A stretch of 6,078 nucleotides of DNA from an uncultured Bacteroides sp. (GCA_900557355.1 USSR01000432.1:1-6078); one strand, 5' to 3'; counted from the first letter of the stretch, positions 1 through 5,382 are shown. The notes: a model not told the origin generated them from the letters alone. Program-made: numbers and translations.

Positions 1-96
1 ATAACTTTTCAATGTAATAGGCTCGGATGAACTAAGTCCATTATCTGTACGAAACTCTGATACTTGTCTTTCTATAATAAATTTATTCAGCTTCAT
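1..96 (-). CDS. ImmA/IrrE-family metallopeptidase-like protein, N-terminal fragment
   Basis: Only the first 32 codons are visible, from an ATG at 96-94 reading leftward off the window. The peptide starts MKLNKFIIERQVSEF and continues through a GLSSSEPITLKSY segment. As far as I recall, this resembles the N-terminus of short ImmA/IrrE (COG2856) proteins encoded beside XRE regulators. The HExxH zinc site that would prove the family lies outside the window. The start codon lies inside the end of the upstream XRE gene, overlapping by 14 nt, which points to an operon with translational coupling. No Shine-Dalgarno sequence precedes it. In known XRE/ImmA pairs the peptidase cleaves or relieves its partner repressor, or acts as a toxin neutralised by it. 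Which applies here cannot be seen. The family call rests mainly on context. Confidence 0.6.
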   Translation of the reverse strand, partial: MKLNKFIIERQVSEFRTDNGLSSSEPITLKSY

Positions 97-435
97 TTTG
101 GGCTATTCGTTCCATTTTTAGGTATGATTTCACAATATCCTTGAAATTAGCTATTTCTTTCAAATCACCGTCTTCTAAATCGGAAATTCTAAAAGCGGTG
201 GCCATAATTTCATTATCAGCTTGAATATTATCTTCAAACAGAATAAAAGGTTCACAACCAAATAGATTAAAAGTCGTTCTAAAATATCGTATGGAACTTC
301 TCTTGTTCCTCCTTCATAATTACTATATGCAGAACGTTCTATCCCAATGGATTTAGCTATCTGTTCTTGCGTAAAACCGGATAACTCTCTAATTTTCTTT
401 AGATTTTCTCCAATAATTTGATTAATCGTTTTCAT
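83..435 (-). pseudogene. XRE-family HTH regulator (antitoxin-like), frameshifted
   Basis: The start is the ATG at 435-433, chosen because AAAGGAGA lies 5 nt upstream (448-441). Residues about 8-50 form an XRE/Cro-CI helix-turn-helix (ENLKKIREL, FTQEQIAKSIGI, SAYSNYEGG). After residue 56 the frame breaks. The original frame runs into an unlikely hydrophobic tail and stops near 175. The next frame continues with a clear family-like C-terminus (NLFGCEPFILFEDN, EDGDLKEIANFKDIV, SYLKMERIA) to TAA at 85-83. Restoring one T at about 267-268 of the plus strand gives one 117-aa protein, which is normal for this family. The 3' end overlaps the ImmA/IrrE-like gene. The protein probably binds its own promoter, which is full of inverted repeats. 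The break could be a real mutation, an assembly error at a short homopolymer, or (less likely) recoding. The HTH identity is secure; the state of the gene is not. Confidence 0.85.
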
Positions 436-448
436 GAGTGTCTCCTTT
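436..448 (-). promoter_or_regulatory. Shine-Dalgarno site of the XRE gene
   Basis: On the minus strand AAAGGAGA sits 5 nt before the ATG at 435. It favours this start over an in-frame ATG 27 nt upstream (462-460), which would add nine residues and overlap the -7 box of the promoter. Confidence 0.7.
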
Positions 449-454
449 AATTTC

Positions 455-501
455 TGTGGCAAAATTACCTATAATTTGTTGTATATACAAATACTGCCAC
501 A
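455..501. promoter_or_regulatory. Probable autoregulatory operator: nested inverted repeats over the promoter
   Basis: Two symmetric elements are visible. TGTGGCA (455-461) and TGCCACA (495-501) are perfect 7-bp inverted repeats bracketing the promoter, with the left arm entering the -7 box. Inside them TTGTATATACAA (479-490) is a perfect 12-bp palindrome covering most of the -33 box. XRE proteins bind such dyads as dimers, so negative autoregulation is the natural inference. Confidence 0.55.
460..491 (-). promoter_or_regulatory. Bacteroides-type promoter for the XRE/ImmA operon
   Basis: Read on the minus strand, TTTG (491-488) is followed after 20 nt by TAATTTTG (467-460). This matches the Bacteroides sigma-factor consensus TTTG, 19-21 nt, TAnnTTTG. 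Transcription would begin around 452-454, giving a short leader of about 18 nt carrying the Shine-Dalgarno site. Confidence 0.75.
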
Positions 502-852
502 AAAAGTTTGCTTATTTATAGTTATTTAGATTACATGCTTCGAGATATTTTACAGTAATCATTATTCGTTGTATAGATGTTTGATTCTCTTTTTATAAGC
601 GTATTGTATATTAACAAAGGGAATTATCTGTATCTATTGGTTATAAGATATTTAATGTTTTTTAATATTTAGTTTTATACGGTTTTTCGACACTTTCTTA
701 TGATTGTTGAGAGAGCTTTGTCTTCTCGTCGCTGTAGTATATTGTTGTATTACAGTTGTTTATAGTCTTATACTATTCTTGCTATTGTCTTTTACACGTT
801 TGAAGCTAATGTCTAAACTACTCAAAACCAATATTCAAAAGGCTTTAAAACG
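502..852. other. AT-rich divergent intergenic region without recognisable genes
   Basis: I found no convincing ORF, tRNA or terminator here. The recombinase promoter should lie in or just after this stretch, but no complete TTTG/TAnnTTTG pair is present on the plus strand. The closest is CACGTTTG near 797, one mismatch from a -7 box and without a good -33 partner. Confidence 0.5.
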
Positions 853-881
853 TTTATATTTCCATTCAAATGAGGATATAT
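853..881 (+). repeat. Approximate 29-bp direct repeat, copy 1 (upstream of recombinase)
   Basis: TTTATATT, 11 nt, then GAGGATATAT. The same two blocks at the same spacing recur at 2288-2316, and about 23 of 29 positions match by eye. This copy ends 43 nt before the recombinase ATG. It could be an operator, an integrase arm-type site or part of a promoter. Confidence 0.6.
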
Positions 882-924
882 AGACTATCGTAAGCAATTC
901 CGCTTGCGGGTAATCACTAAAACC

Positions 925-2148
925 ATGTATAATTTTTCAAAAGACGGTATCGTAGTCTCTACGGTACTTGATGCACGTACTGCCAACAAAGAAGGCAAAT
1001 ATCCTGTTAAAATCAAGGTTTATTATCAAAGAAAGCCCAAGTATTATTCTATTGGTATCTGCATGACGAAAGAAGAATGGAACAAGCTGCCGGATAGCAA
1101 ATCTTCTGAAAGCAAGAAAATCAGACAAGCCATTGAAAGTAGTTTTTCTTTAGTCCGTATGAATGTTGAAACTCTGGCAGAGAAAGGAACATTCTCTTTC
1201 AATACGCTCAATTTACGTTTGGGAAAAGCTACCGGTGATACTCTAAACAGTGCCATACGAGCTAAGATTGAGGAACTGAAAAACGAGGAAAGAATCGGTA
1301 CAATGCAGTTTTACCAAACTACATTAGTAATGGTTGAGGAAGTCGGCGGCAAAGATATTCCATTTAGTACTGTTACGGTTGAATGGTTACAAAAATGCGA
1401 AAGACTTTGGTCGAAAACGAGAAGTATTTCTACAATCGGTATGCACATGAGAAATATCCGTACTTTGGTGAATGAAGCCAAGAGAGCCGGCGTTATCAAA
1501 GAATCGCAATACCCATTCGGAAAAGGTCTGTTCGAGATAAAGACCGGTATCGGAAGAAAGAAAGGATTGACAAAGAAACAGTTGAAGGCCATTTTCGATT
1601 ATAAGAGTGAAAATGAAACCACTAACAGGTATAAAGACCTCTGGATATTCATTTACTTGTGCAACGGCATCAATCCGACAGACATGCTGAAATTGAAGTT
1701 CTCGGATATTGTGGACGGTGAAATATGTTTTGTGAGACAGAAAACAGAGCGCACAACAAAGAACAGGAAAGAGATACGTGCAGTTGTTTCTCCCCAATTA
1801 CAGACAATAATTGACAAGTGGGGAAACAAACCGTTACCCGATAATTACATATTTCCTTATATGAAAGGGCATGAAACGGCCATAGAGCGTAAAGCGATTG
1901 GTCGCGATGTTGTCAAGCGAATCAACAAGCGTATGAAGTTGATAGGTGAAGAATTGGGTATCGGCAATATCACCACATACACCGCAAGACATTCATACGC
2001 TACCGTATTGAAACGAAGCGGAGCCAATATCTCTTATATAAGTGAATCCTTAGGACATACCGACCTGAGGACTACGGAAGCATATCTGGCGAGTTTCGAG
2101 AAAGAGGAGCGTGCTAAGAACACTAACCTTTTGACCTCGTTTTTGTAG
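925..2148 (+). CDS. Tyrosine recombinase/integrase, Bacteroidetes type
   Basis: A 407-aa site-specific recombinase that would cut and rejoin DNA through a 3'-phosphotyrosine. Residues about 12-90 form the Bacteroidetes arm-type DNA-binding domain (STVLDARTANKEGKYPVKIKV; TKEEWNKL), about 110-210 the SAM-like core-binding domain, and about 213-400 the catalytic domain. Visible catalytic elements are the beta-strand Lys273 (RQKT), Arg355 (TARHSYAT), His378 (LGH) and the nucleophile Tyr387 (TTEAYL). Box I reads NGINPTD, with Asn250 where the first catalytic Arg normally sits. Tyr352 replaces the His of HxxR. Absence of the first Arg is known in the CTnDOT integrase group. ATG 925 is preferred over TTG 904, which would add seven residues; neither has a clear Shine-Dalgarno sequence. 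The gene is intact and could belong to an integrative element or a DNA-rearrangement locus. Confidence 0.93.
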   Translation: MYNFSKDGIVVSTVLDARTANKEGKYPVKIKVYYQRKPKYYSIGICMTKEEWNKLPDSKSSESKKIRQAIESSFSLVRMNVETLAEKGTFSFNTLNLRLGKATGDTLNSAIRAKIEELKNEERIGTMQFYQTTLVMVEEVGGKDIPFSTVTVEWLQKCERLWSKTRSISTIGMHMRNIRTLVNEAKRAGVIKESQYPFGKGLFEIKTGIGRKKGLTKKQLKAIFDYKSENETTNRYKDLWIFIYLCNGINPTDMLKLKFSDIVDGEICFVRQKTERTTKNRKEIRAVVSPQLQTIIDKWGNKPLPDNYIFPYMKGHETAIERKAIGRDVVKRINKRMKLIGEELGIGNITTYTARHSYATVLKRSGANISYISESLGHTDLRTTEAYLASFEKEERAKNTNLLTSFL

Positions 2149-2164
2149 CCTATATAGCCTATAT
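2147..2164. repeat. Tandem 9-bp repeat over the recombinase stop codon
   Basis: AGCCTATAT occurs twice head to tail (2147-2155, 2156-2164) and includes part of the stop codon. The 12-mer TATATAGCCTAT (2151-2162) matches TATATAGACTAT just before the gene (877-888) at 11 of 12 positions. Confidence 0.5.
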
Positions 2165-2184
2165 GGGGCCTTTCTTACTTTCCT

Positions 2185-2239
2185 GCCCGGTAATTCTATT
2201 CATAAAGGAAACCGGGCTTTCTTTATGCAAAATTACCGG
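2185..2239 (+). terminator. Interleaved inverted repeats, probable recombinase terminator
   Basis: One fold pairs GCCCGGT (2185-2191) with ACCGGGC (2211-2217), followed by TTTCTTT, a terminator-like layout but with a 19-nt loop. A competing and larger fold pairs CCGGTAATT (2187-2195) with AATTACCGG (2231-2239). Inside that, CATAAAGGAA (2201-2210) pairs with TTTCTTTATG (2218-2227), with one G-U pair and a 7-nt loop. The larger fold lacks a downstream T run. Terminator function is likely from position after the stop codon, but not certain. Confidence 0.55.
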
Positions 2240-2287
2240 TGCGAGAGCTTAATTCTGGTTAAGAATATAGTTAAAATACCTTTTTCT

Positions 2288-2316
2288 TTTATATTCCGGT
2301 AAAAAAGAGGATATAT
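2288..2316 (+). repeat. Approximate 29-bp direct repeat, copy 2 (downstream of recombinase)
   Basis: This is the second copy of the TTTATATT, 11 nt, GAGGATATAT arrangement, ending 58 nt before the ATG of the charged protein. Both copies therefore sit at similar distances upstream of a plus-strand gene. Confidence 0.6.
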
Positions 2317-2374
2317 GTATTAACCGAAAATTCAACTATTCGGAATATTACTAATTGTCAAAATAAATAAAGTT

Positions 2375-2881
2375 ATGACACGAAAGAAAAAAGTAAAAGA
2401 AGAACAACCGGTGACTGCCGAAGTTGTAAAGACTAAAAAGAAATCTTCAAAGAAAGCATCAAAGACTAAAATGTCTGCTCAAAAAGAAAGCATACAGGAA
2501 ACCGGTGTTCAAGAGCCGATTGTCAAAGAAGAAAATACGAAAGATTCTTTTAAAGACAAAGATTATACAATCGATGAGCTTATAGATATGTTAGGACCAG
2601 ATATTGATTGTGAGGACGATACAGAGTTTTCATTGACGGAAGGTAGTTCTTCACAAGAACAGGAATACACAATAGAGGATATGCTTTCCGCATTGGACGA
2701 ATCAATCGATAATGACGATGAAGAATGTGTTTCAGATGAAATACTTGATAAATTCGACAAGACACTCGAAGAAAAAGGTTTGGGCGATGATTATTTTCGG
2801 AAGAAAGAAGAACGGCTTAAAGAAATGGATCTGGAGCATGAACTTCACGAATTCGCCATTGATGAAATGCTGAATGAATAA
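2375..2881 (+). CDS. Hypothetical charged protein with three copies of a short motif
   Basis: A 168-aa protein I do not recognise. It has no signal peptide, membrane segment or cysteine-rich site. The first 40 residues are lysine-rich (KKKVKEE, TKKKSSKKASKTK) and probably disordered, like a nucleic-acid-binding tail. The rest is strongly acidic. A motif recurs three times: YTIDELIDML (64-73), YTIEDMLSAL (98-107) and FAIDEMLNE (160-168, the extreme C-terminus). The first two are followed by an acidic stretch (DIDCEDD, SIDNDDEE). A related segment, VSDEILDKF, lies at 119-127. Short helical repeats on a disordered acidic chain suggest a docking or scaffold protein, or an acidic DNA mimic; neither is proven. 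The ATG is preceded by an A-rich stretch rather than a Shine-Dalgarno, as is common in Bacteroidales. No complete consensus promoter is visible directly upstream. Confidence 0.8.
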   Translation: MTRKKKVKEEQPVTAEVVKTKKKSSKKASKTKMSAQKESIQETGVQEPIVKEENTKDSFKDKDYTIDELIDMLGPDIDCEDDTEFSLTEGSSSQEQEYTIEDMLSALDESIDNDDEECVSDEILDKFDKTLEEKGLGDDYFRKKEERLKEMDLEHELHEFAIDEMLNE

Positions 2882-2928
2882 GAATATCTAATTTTGTAAC
2901 CTGCAACAGTCTCTTTATGAGATGTAAC

Positions 2929-2959
2929 TTTGTGATGTGCCTTATTTTTTCTAATTTTG
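2929..2959 (+). promoter_or_regulatory. Bacteroides-type promoter of the lipoprotein leader
   Basis: TTTG (2929-2932), then 19 nt, then TAATTTTG (2952-2959) matches the Bacteroides consensus. Transcription should start near 2966. Two further -7-like boxes lie just upstream: TAATTTTG at 2889-2896 and TAACTTTG at 2925-2932, the latter providing the TTTG of this promoter. TCTAATTTTG is repeated exactly at 2887-2896 and 2950-2959. Confidence 0.75.
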
Positions 2960-3001
2960 CATCGTCATGGCAACATGGCGGACATATTAGAAATTTAAGG
3001 T

Positions 3002-3207
3002 ACACGAAAGTGTTTAACTGATTCTCTACGACGAAGTCTGGTAAACTATCTGTAGAACGGGAATAAGTTGGCATCTCTCGCGTCATATCCATATATGGCG
3101 TGGGGACTGTTGCTTGTTTTAGTTCAAGGTCTTACCAGAGCCCGTCGTATAAAATAAGTTAATGGCCTCACGCTTTCTGCATTTATGAACTCTTCTGATT
3201 TGAGGCT
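3002..3207 (+). ncRNA. Structured 5' leader RNA, class unknown
   Basis: The transcript from the 2929-2959 promoter carries about 268 nt before the lipoprotein ATG and folds well by eye. A hairpin ACAC-GAAA-GTGT (3002-3013) is followed by three colinear helices: TTAACT 3014-3019 with AGTTAA 3157-3162, TACGACG 3027-3033 with CGTCGTA 3143-3149, and TCTGGTAA 3037-3044 with TTACCAGA 3132-3139. These total 21 base pairs, with symmetric internal loops of 7/7 and 3/3 nt. They enclose a branched domain holding a 13-bp hairpin (3076-3088 with 3093-3105, four G-U pairs, loop CCAT) and a small CTTG/CAAG hairpin (3113-3128). Downstream GGCCTCA (3164-3170) can pair with TGAGGCT (3201-3207). It could be a cis-regulatory leader or an independent RNA. 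I cannot place it in a known family. Confidence 0.6.
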
Positions 3208-3233
3208 AAGGGAGAAACGACATTCTGGTAATT

Positions 3234-4475
3234 ATGAAGAAATTTTTATTAATGTTAGGTGCGGTAGCTTTATTTACTGCATGTAGTGATGACGGTGGTT
3301 CCGGTAATGGCAATATCAATTATGAAGAAGGTTATAAATACCTTACGAATTTGAATGTGAGTGACGCCAAGATGATTTATCAGAAATCATCTGCAACAAG
3401 AGCAATAGGGGACGACTCTTATTACAAACTTGATTTATCAGGCAATGAAGTAAAGTTGTCAATCAAGGGAGAGGACGGGCAAGACCATAATATTGGTATT
3501 AGTAAGGTAGTCAAATTGAGTGATAAGATTATTCTGGTGAATCCTGTTGAACAAGATATTGTTGATTTGTTTTATAAACCTGGCCCTGATGATGATTATA
3601 TATCTGTTAGCAATCAAAGTATTAGGTATCTCTCAATAGTAGATGTTCAAACAGAAAAGTTATACAGATGGCCGAAATATGTACATATTGATTTGTATTA
3701 CGGTTCATTGAAAACAATATTGGATAATCAAGGAAATATTTATATTGCTTCTTCTTCTAATTCAAATTATCCAGAATATAGACAAATATACAAATTGAAT
3801 GTTTCAGATTTCACAATGCAGAAAATGTTACCTGATGAAGTTATATGTAATAATTTCACTGTAACCGATAATGGTTTTGTTGTGTATTGGAGTAGTCAAG
3901 AACAACAACAGAATTGCCGTGTGAAATGTCCGGGTGGCAGAATTTATCCGATTTCAGATACTTATACATTCATCTTTAACGGTAATTTATATTCCATTCG
4001 CAATAATGTGATTATTCAACATAAGACTATTGGAAATAATGACTTAGAAGAAAAAACAATATGCACCATATCTGATGAACAATTCACTGGGTATGGGGAA
4101 TTTGCTGTTCCTAATCATGTGCGCAAAACACTGTTGCTGAATGAATATTATGAGTTTGACGGAGAAAAATGTACAAAACTTGATAAGCAGATTAATATTG
4201 GAGATATTCGCACAAATAAAGCATGGTACAACCGTAGCAATACAACTTTCTCAAAAATAGCAATGAAAGATTATCAAGAATCTCAGTTTCAAATTTTGGA
4301 TTATGAAATACAAAGTCTTTCGGCAAATTCTGAAAGTTCCAATATCACATTCACCGGTTTCAGATATTCAGACGGTGTAAATGTTGTAGGAACTATCACA
4401 GAAACAGATGAAGTTGTTATCGATAATGTTGCAGAAAACGGAAACAAAATCATCAATCTTATTTCGTTGAACTAA
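3234..4475 (+). CDS. Predicted surface-exposed lipoprotein, possibly beta-propeller
   Basis: A 413-aa protein of unknown function. Residues 1-17 are a textbook lipoprotein signal (MKK, hydrophobic core, lipobox LFTAC, lipidated Cys17). The mature N-terminus continues SDDGGSGNGN. Acidic residues right after the cysteine match the Bacteroidetes lipoprotein export signal, so display on the cell surface is expected. The body is rich in Tyr, Asn and beta-strand-like stretches. Repeating phrases such as NQGNIYIASSS, RQIYKLNVSDF, DNGFVVYW and NGNLYSIRNN resemble beta-propeller blades; this is only a fold guess. There are no further membrane segments and no visible enzymatic motif. The ATG is fixed by the signal peptide. 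A purine-rich AAGGGAGA ends about 18 nt upstream, too far for normal ribosome placement. A strong terminator follows, so this is probably a single-gene transcript with the long leader. Confidence 0.85.
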   Translation: MKKFLLMLGAVALFTACSDDGGSGNGNINYEEGYKYLTNLNVSDAKMIYQKSSATRAIGDDSYYKLDLSGNEVKLSIKGEDGQDHNIGISKVVKLSDKIILVNPVEQDIVDLFYKPGPDDDYISVSNQSIRYLSIVDVQTEKLYRWPKYVHIDLYYGSLKTILDNQGNIYIASSSNSNYPEYRQIYKLNVSDFTMQKMLPDEVICNNFTVTDNGFVVYWSSQEQQQNCRVKCPGGRIYPISDTYTFIFNGNLYSIRNNVIIQHKTIGNNDLEEKTICTISDEQFTGYGEFAVPNHVRKTLLLNEYYEFDGEKCTKLDKQINIGDIRTNKAWYNRSNTTFSKIAMKDYQESQFQILDYEIQSLSANSESSNITFTGFRYSDGVNVVGTITETDEVVIDNVAENGNKIINLISLN

Positions 4476-4492
4476 TATCAACTCAAAATAAT

Positions 4493-4527
4493 ATCCTCTT
4501 GTTGCTTATGCAATGAGAGGATTTTTT
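4493..4527 (+). terminator. Intrinsic terminator of the lipoprotein gene
   Basis: A 12-bp stem (4493-4504 with 4511-4522, two G-U pairs) and 6-nt loop are followed directly by a run of T to 4527. It begins 18 nt after the lipoprotein stop. Confidence 0.9.
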
Positions 4528-4547
4528 ATACCCAAAATTTTAAAATT

Positions 4548-5201
4548 ATGAATAACAGAATTACCCCTTATAACATTACGGAGCTGAAAACAAATGAAAT
4601 ATTCGTGTTCGGTTCAAACTCAAACGGTGTACATAATGGAAATGCCGCAGCAACAGCGATGAAATTCGGAGCTATTATGGGGCAGGCTGTGGGAATACAG
4701 GGGCAGACCTATGCGCTACCTTCCAAACACATTGAGAATCTTAAAAAACATATTGATGATTTTCTGCTATATGCGGAACAACATCCGGAATATATTTTTT
4801 TAGTTACAGAGATAGGATGCGGAATATCCAAACATTCGCCATTTGAGATTGCACCGTTATTCAAAGAAGCGGTTCATATAAAGAACATCAATTTGCCTTT
4901 GTCCTTTTGGGATGTTCTGAATGGTGGCATACAAGCCAGAATCAAACAGGTTGCCGAAAAAGAATCTCCTTCCGTTTCTGATTTTTGTCAAAGAACGGGA
5001 TTGTCTTTTACTATACTGATGAACATTTTATTAAGAAAAGAACTTCCTACCGTCTGGATTGTGCAAAAGATACTGATTGCCTTTCCGTCTATAAATGCAA
5101 GGTGGCTACTTTTAGGAGAAGGCGATATGAAACTCACGAAACGCAATAGTTTTTTCACAAGAATAAACGATTTTCTGCATATCCTTTTCGCTTCCAAATA
5201 G
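4548..5201 (+). CDS. A1S_2505-like phage domain fused to a repressor-like HTH
   Basis: A 217-aa, probably cytoplasmic protein. Residues about 8-123 match, from memory, the A1S_2505-type phage non-structural family: EIFVFGSNSNGVHNG (17-31), then a FGAIMGQAVGIQGQTYALPSK stretch (40-60), HPEYIFLVTEIGCGIS (79-94) and APLFKEA (102-108). The usual glycine-rich HGxGAA loop reads HNGNAAA here. Residues about 130-195 look like the DNA-binding part of a Bacteroidetes XRE/CI-like regulator, ending in INARWLLLGEGDM (182-194), a typical signature. The biochemical role of the first domain is, to my knowledge, unsettled. The fusion suggests it senses a ligand or partner and acts on DNA. Start ATG 4548 follows AATTTTAAAATT (4536-4547, a palindrome), with no Shine-Dalgarno. 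Only 20 nt separate it from the preceding terminator, so its promoter is unclear. Confidence 0.75.
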   Translation: MNNRITPYNITELKTNEIFVFGSNSNGVHNGNAAATAMKFGAIMGQAVGIQGQTYALPSKHIENLKKHIDDFLLYAEQHPEYIFLVTEIGCGISKHSPFEIAPLFKEAVHIKNINLPLSFWDVLNGGIQARIKQVAEKESPSVSDFCQRTGLSFTILMNILLRKELPTVWIVQKILIAFPSINARWLLLGEGDMKLTKRNSFFTRINDFLHILFASK

Positions 5202-5349
5202 ACGTAAGATTATTATATTTCCCATACCAAAAATAAGGCTGTTTTCGTCTCCTGTATCGTGCTTTTCTCCTGCCTCTAATACTCGGTATAAAGAAACACG
5301 AGCATATCTCGAATATGAAAGAATAAATAAAAGTAGAAAAATATTACAT

Positions 5350-5382
5350 AGTGAATAAAGTGAGTAAAGTGAACTATATTTT
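5350..5382. repeat. Perfect 33-bp inverted repeat, left arm
   Basis: This is an exact reverse complement of 5445-5477. It contains three head-to-tail 9-mers, GTGAATAAA (5351-5359), GTGAGTAAA (5360-5368) and GTGAACTAT (5369-5377). It lies 148 nt past the stop of the plus-strand fusion gene. Confidence 0.95.

Noticed and set aside
265..275. Programmed -1 ribosomal frameshift in the XRE gene
   Set aside because: The CTT-TTA-A run is a poor slippery heptamer (re-pairing in the P site is bad) and I see no clear stimulatory structure. A lost base is simpler.
502..924. tRNA-type attachment site or a clear recombinase promoter
   Set aside because: No tRNA-like fold or complete promoter match could be found by eye in this AT-rich stretch.
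1387..1797. 136-aa open frame on the minus strand
   Set aside because: It lies wholly inside the recombinase catalytic domain on the opposite strand and has no family-like motifs; the plus-strand frame is unmistakable.
2817..3092. 91-aa minus-strand open frame crossing into the leader region
   Set aside because: It overlaps the end of the charged protein and the structured leader, has no good start signal, and its composition looks random.
3037..3139. 8-bp inverted repeats as invertible-promoter recombination sites
   Set aside because: The promoter at 2929-2959 lies outside the pair, so inversion would not switch it. The extra nested helices fit an RNA fold better.
5351..5377. Three 9-bp repeats as a CRISPR array
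   Set aside because: The repeats are contiguous with no spacers and far too short. They are part of an inverted-repeat arm.
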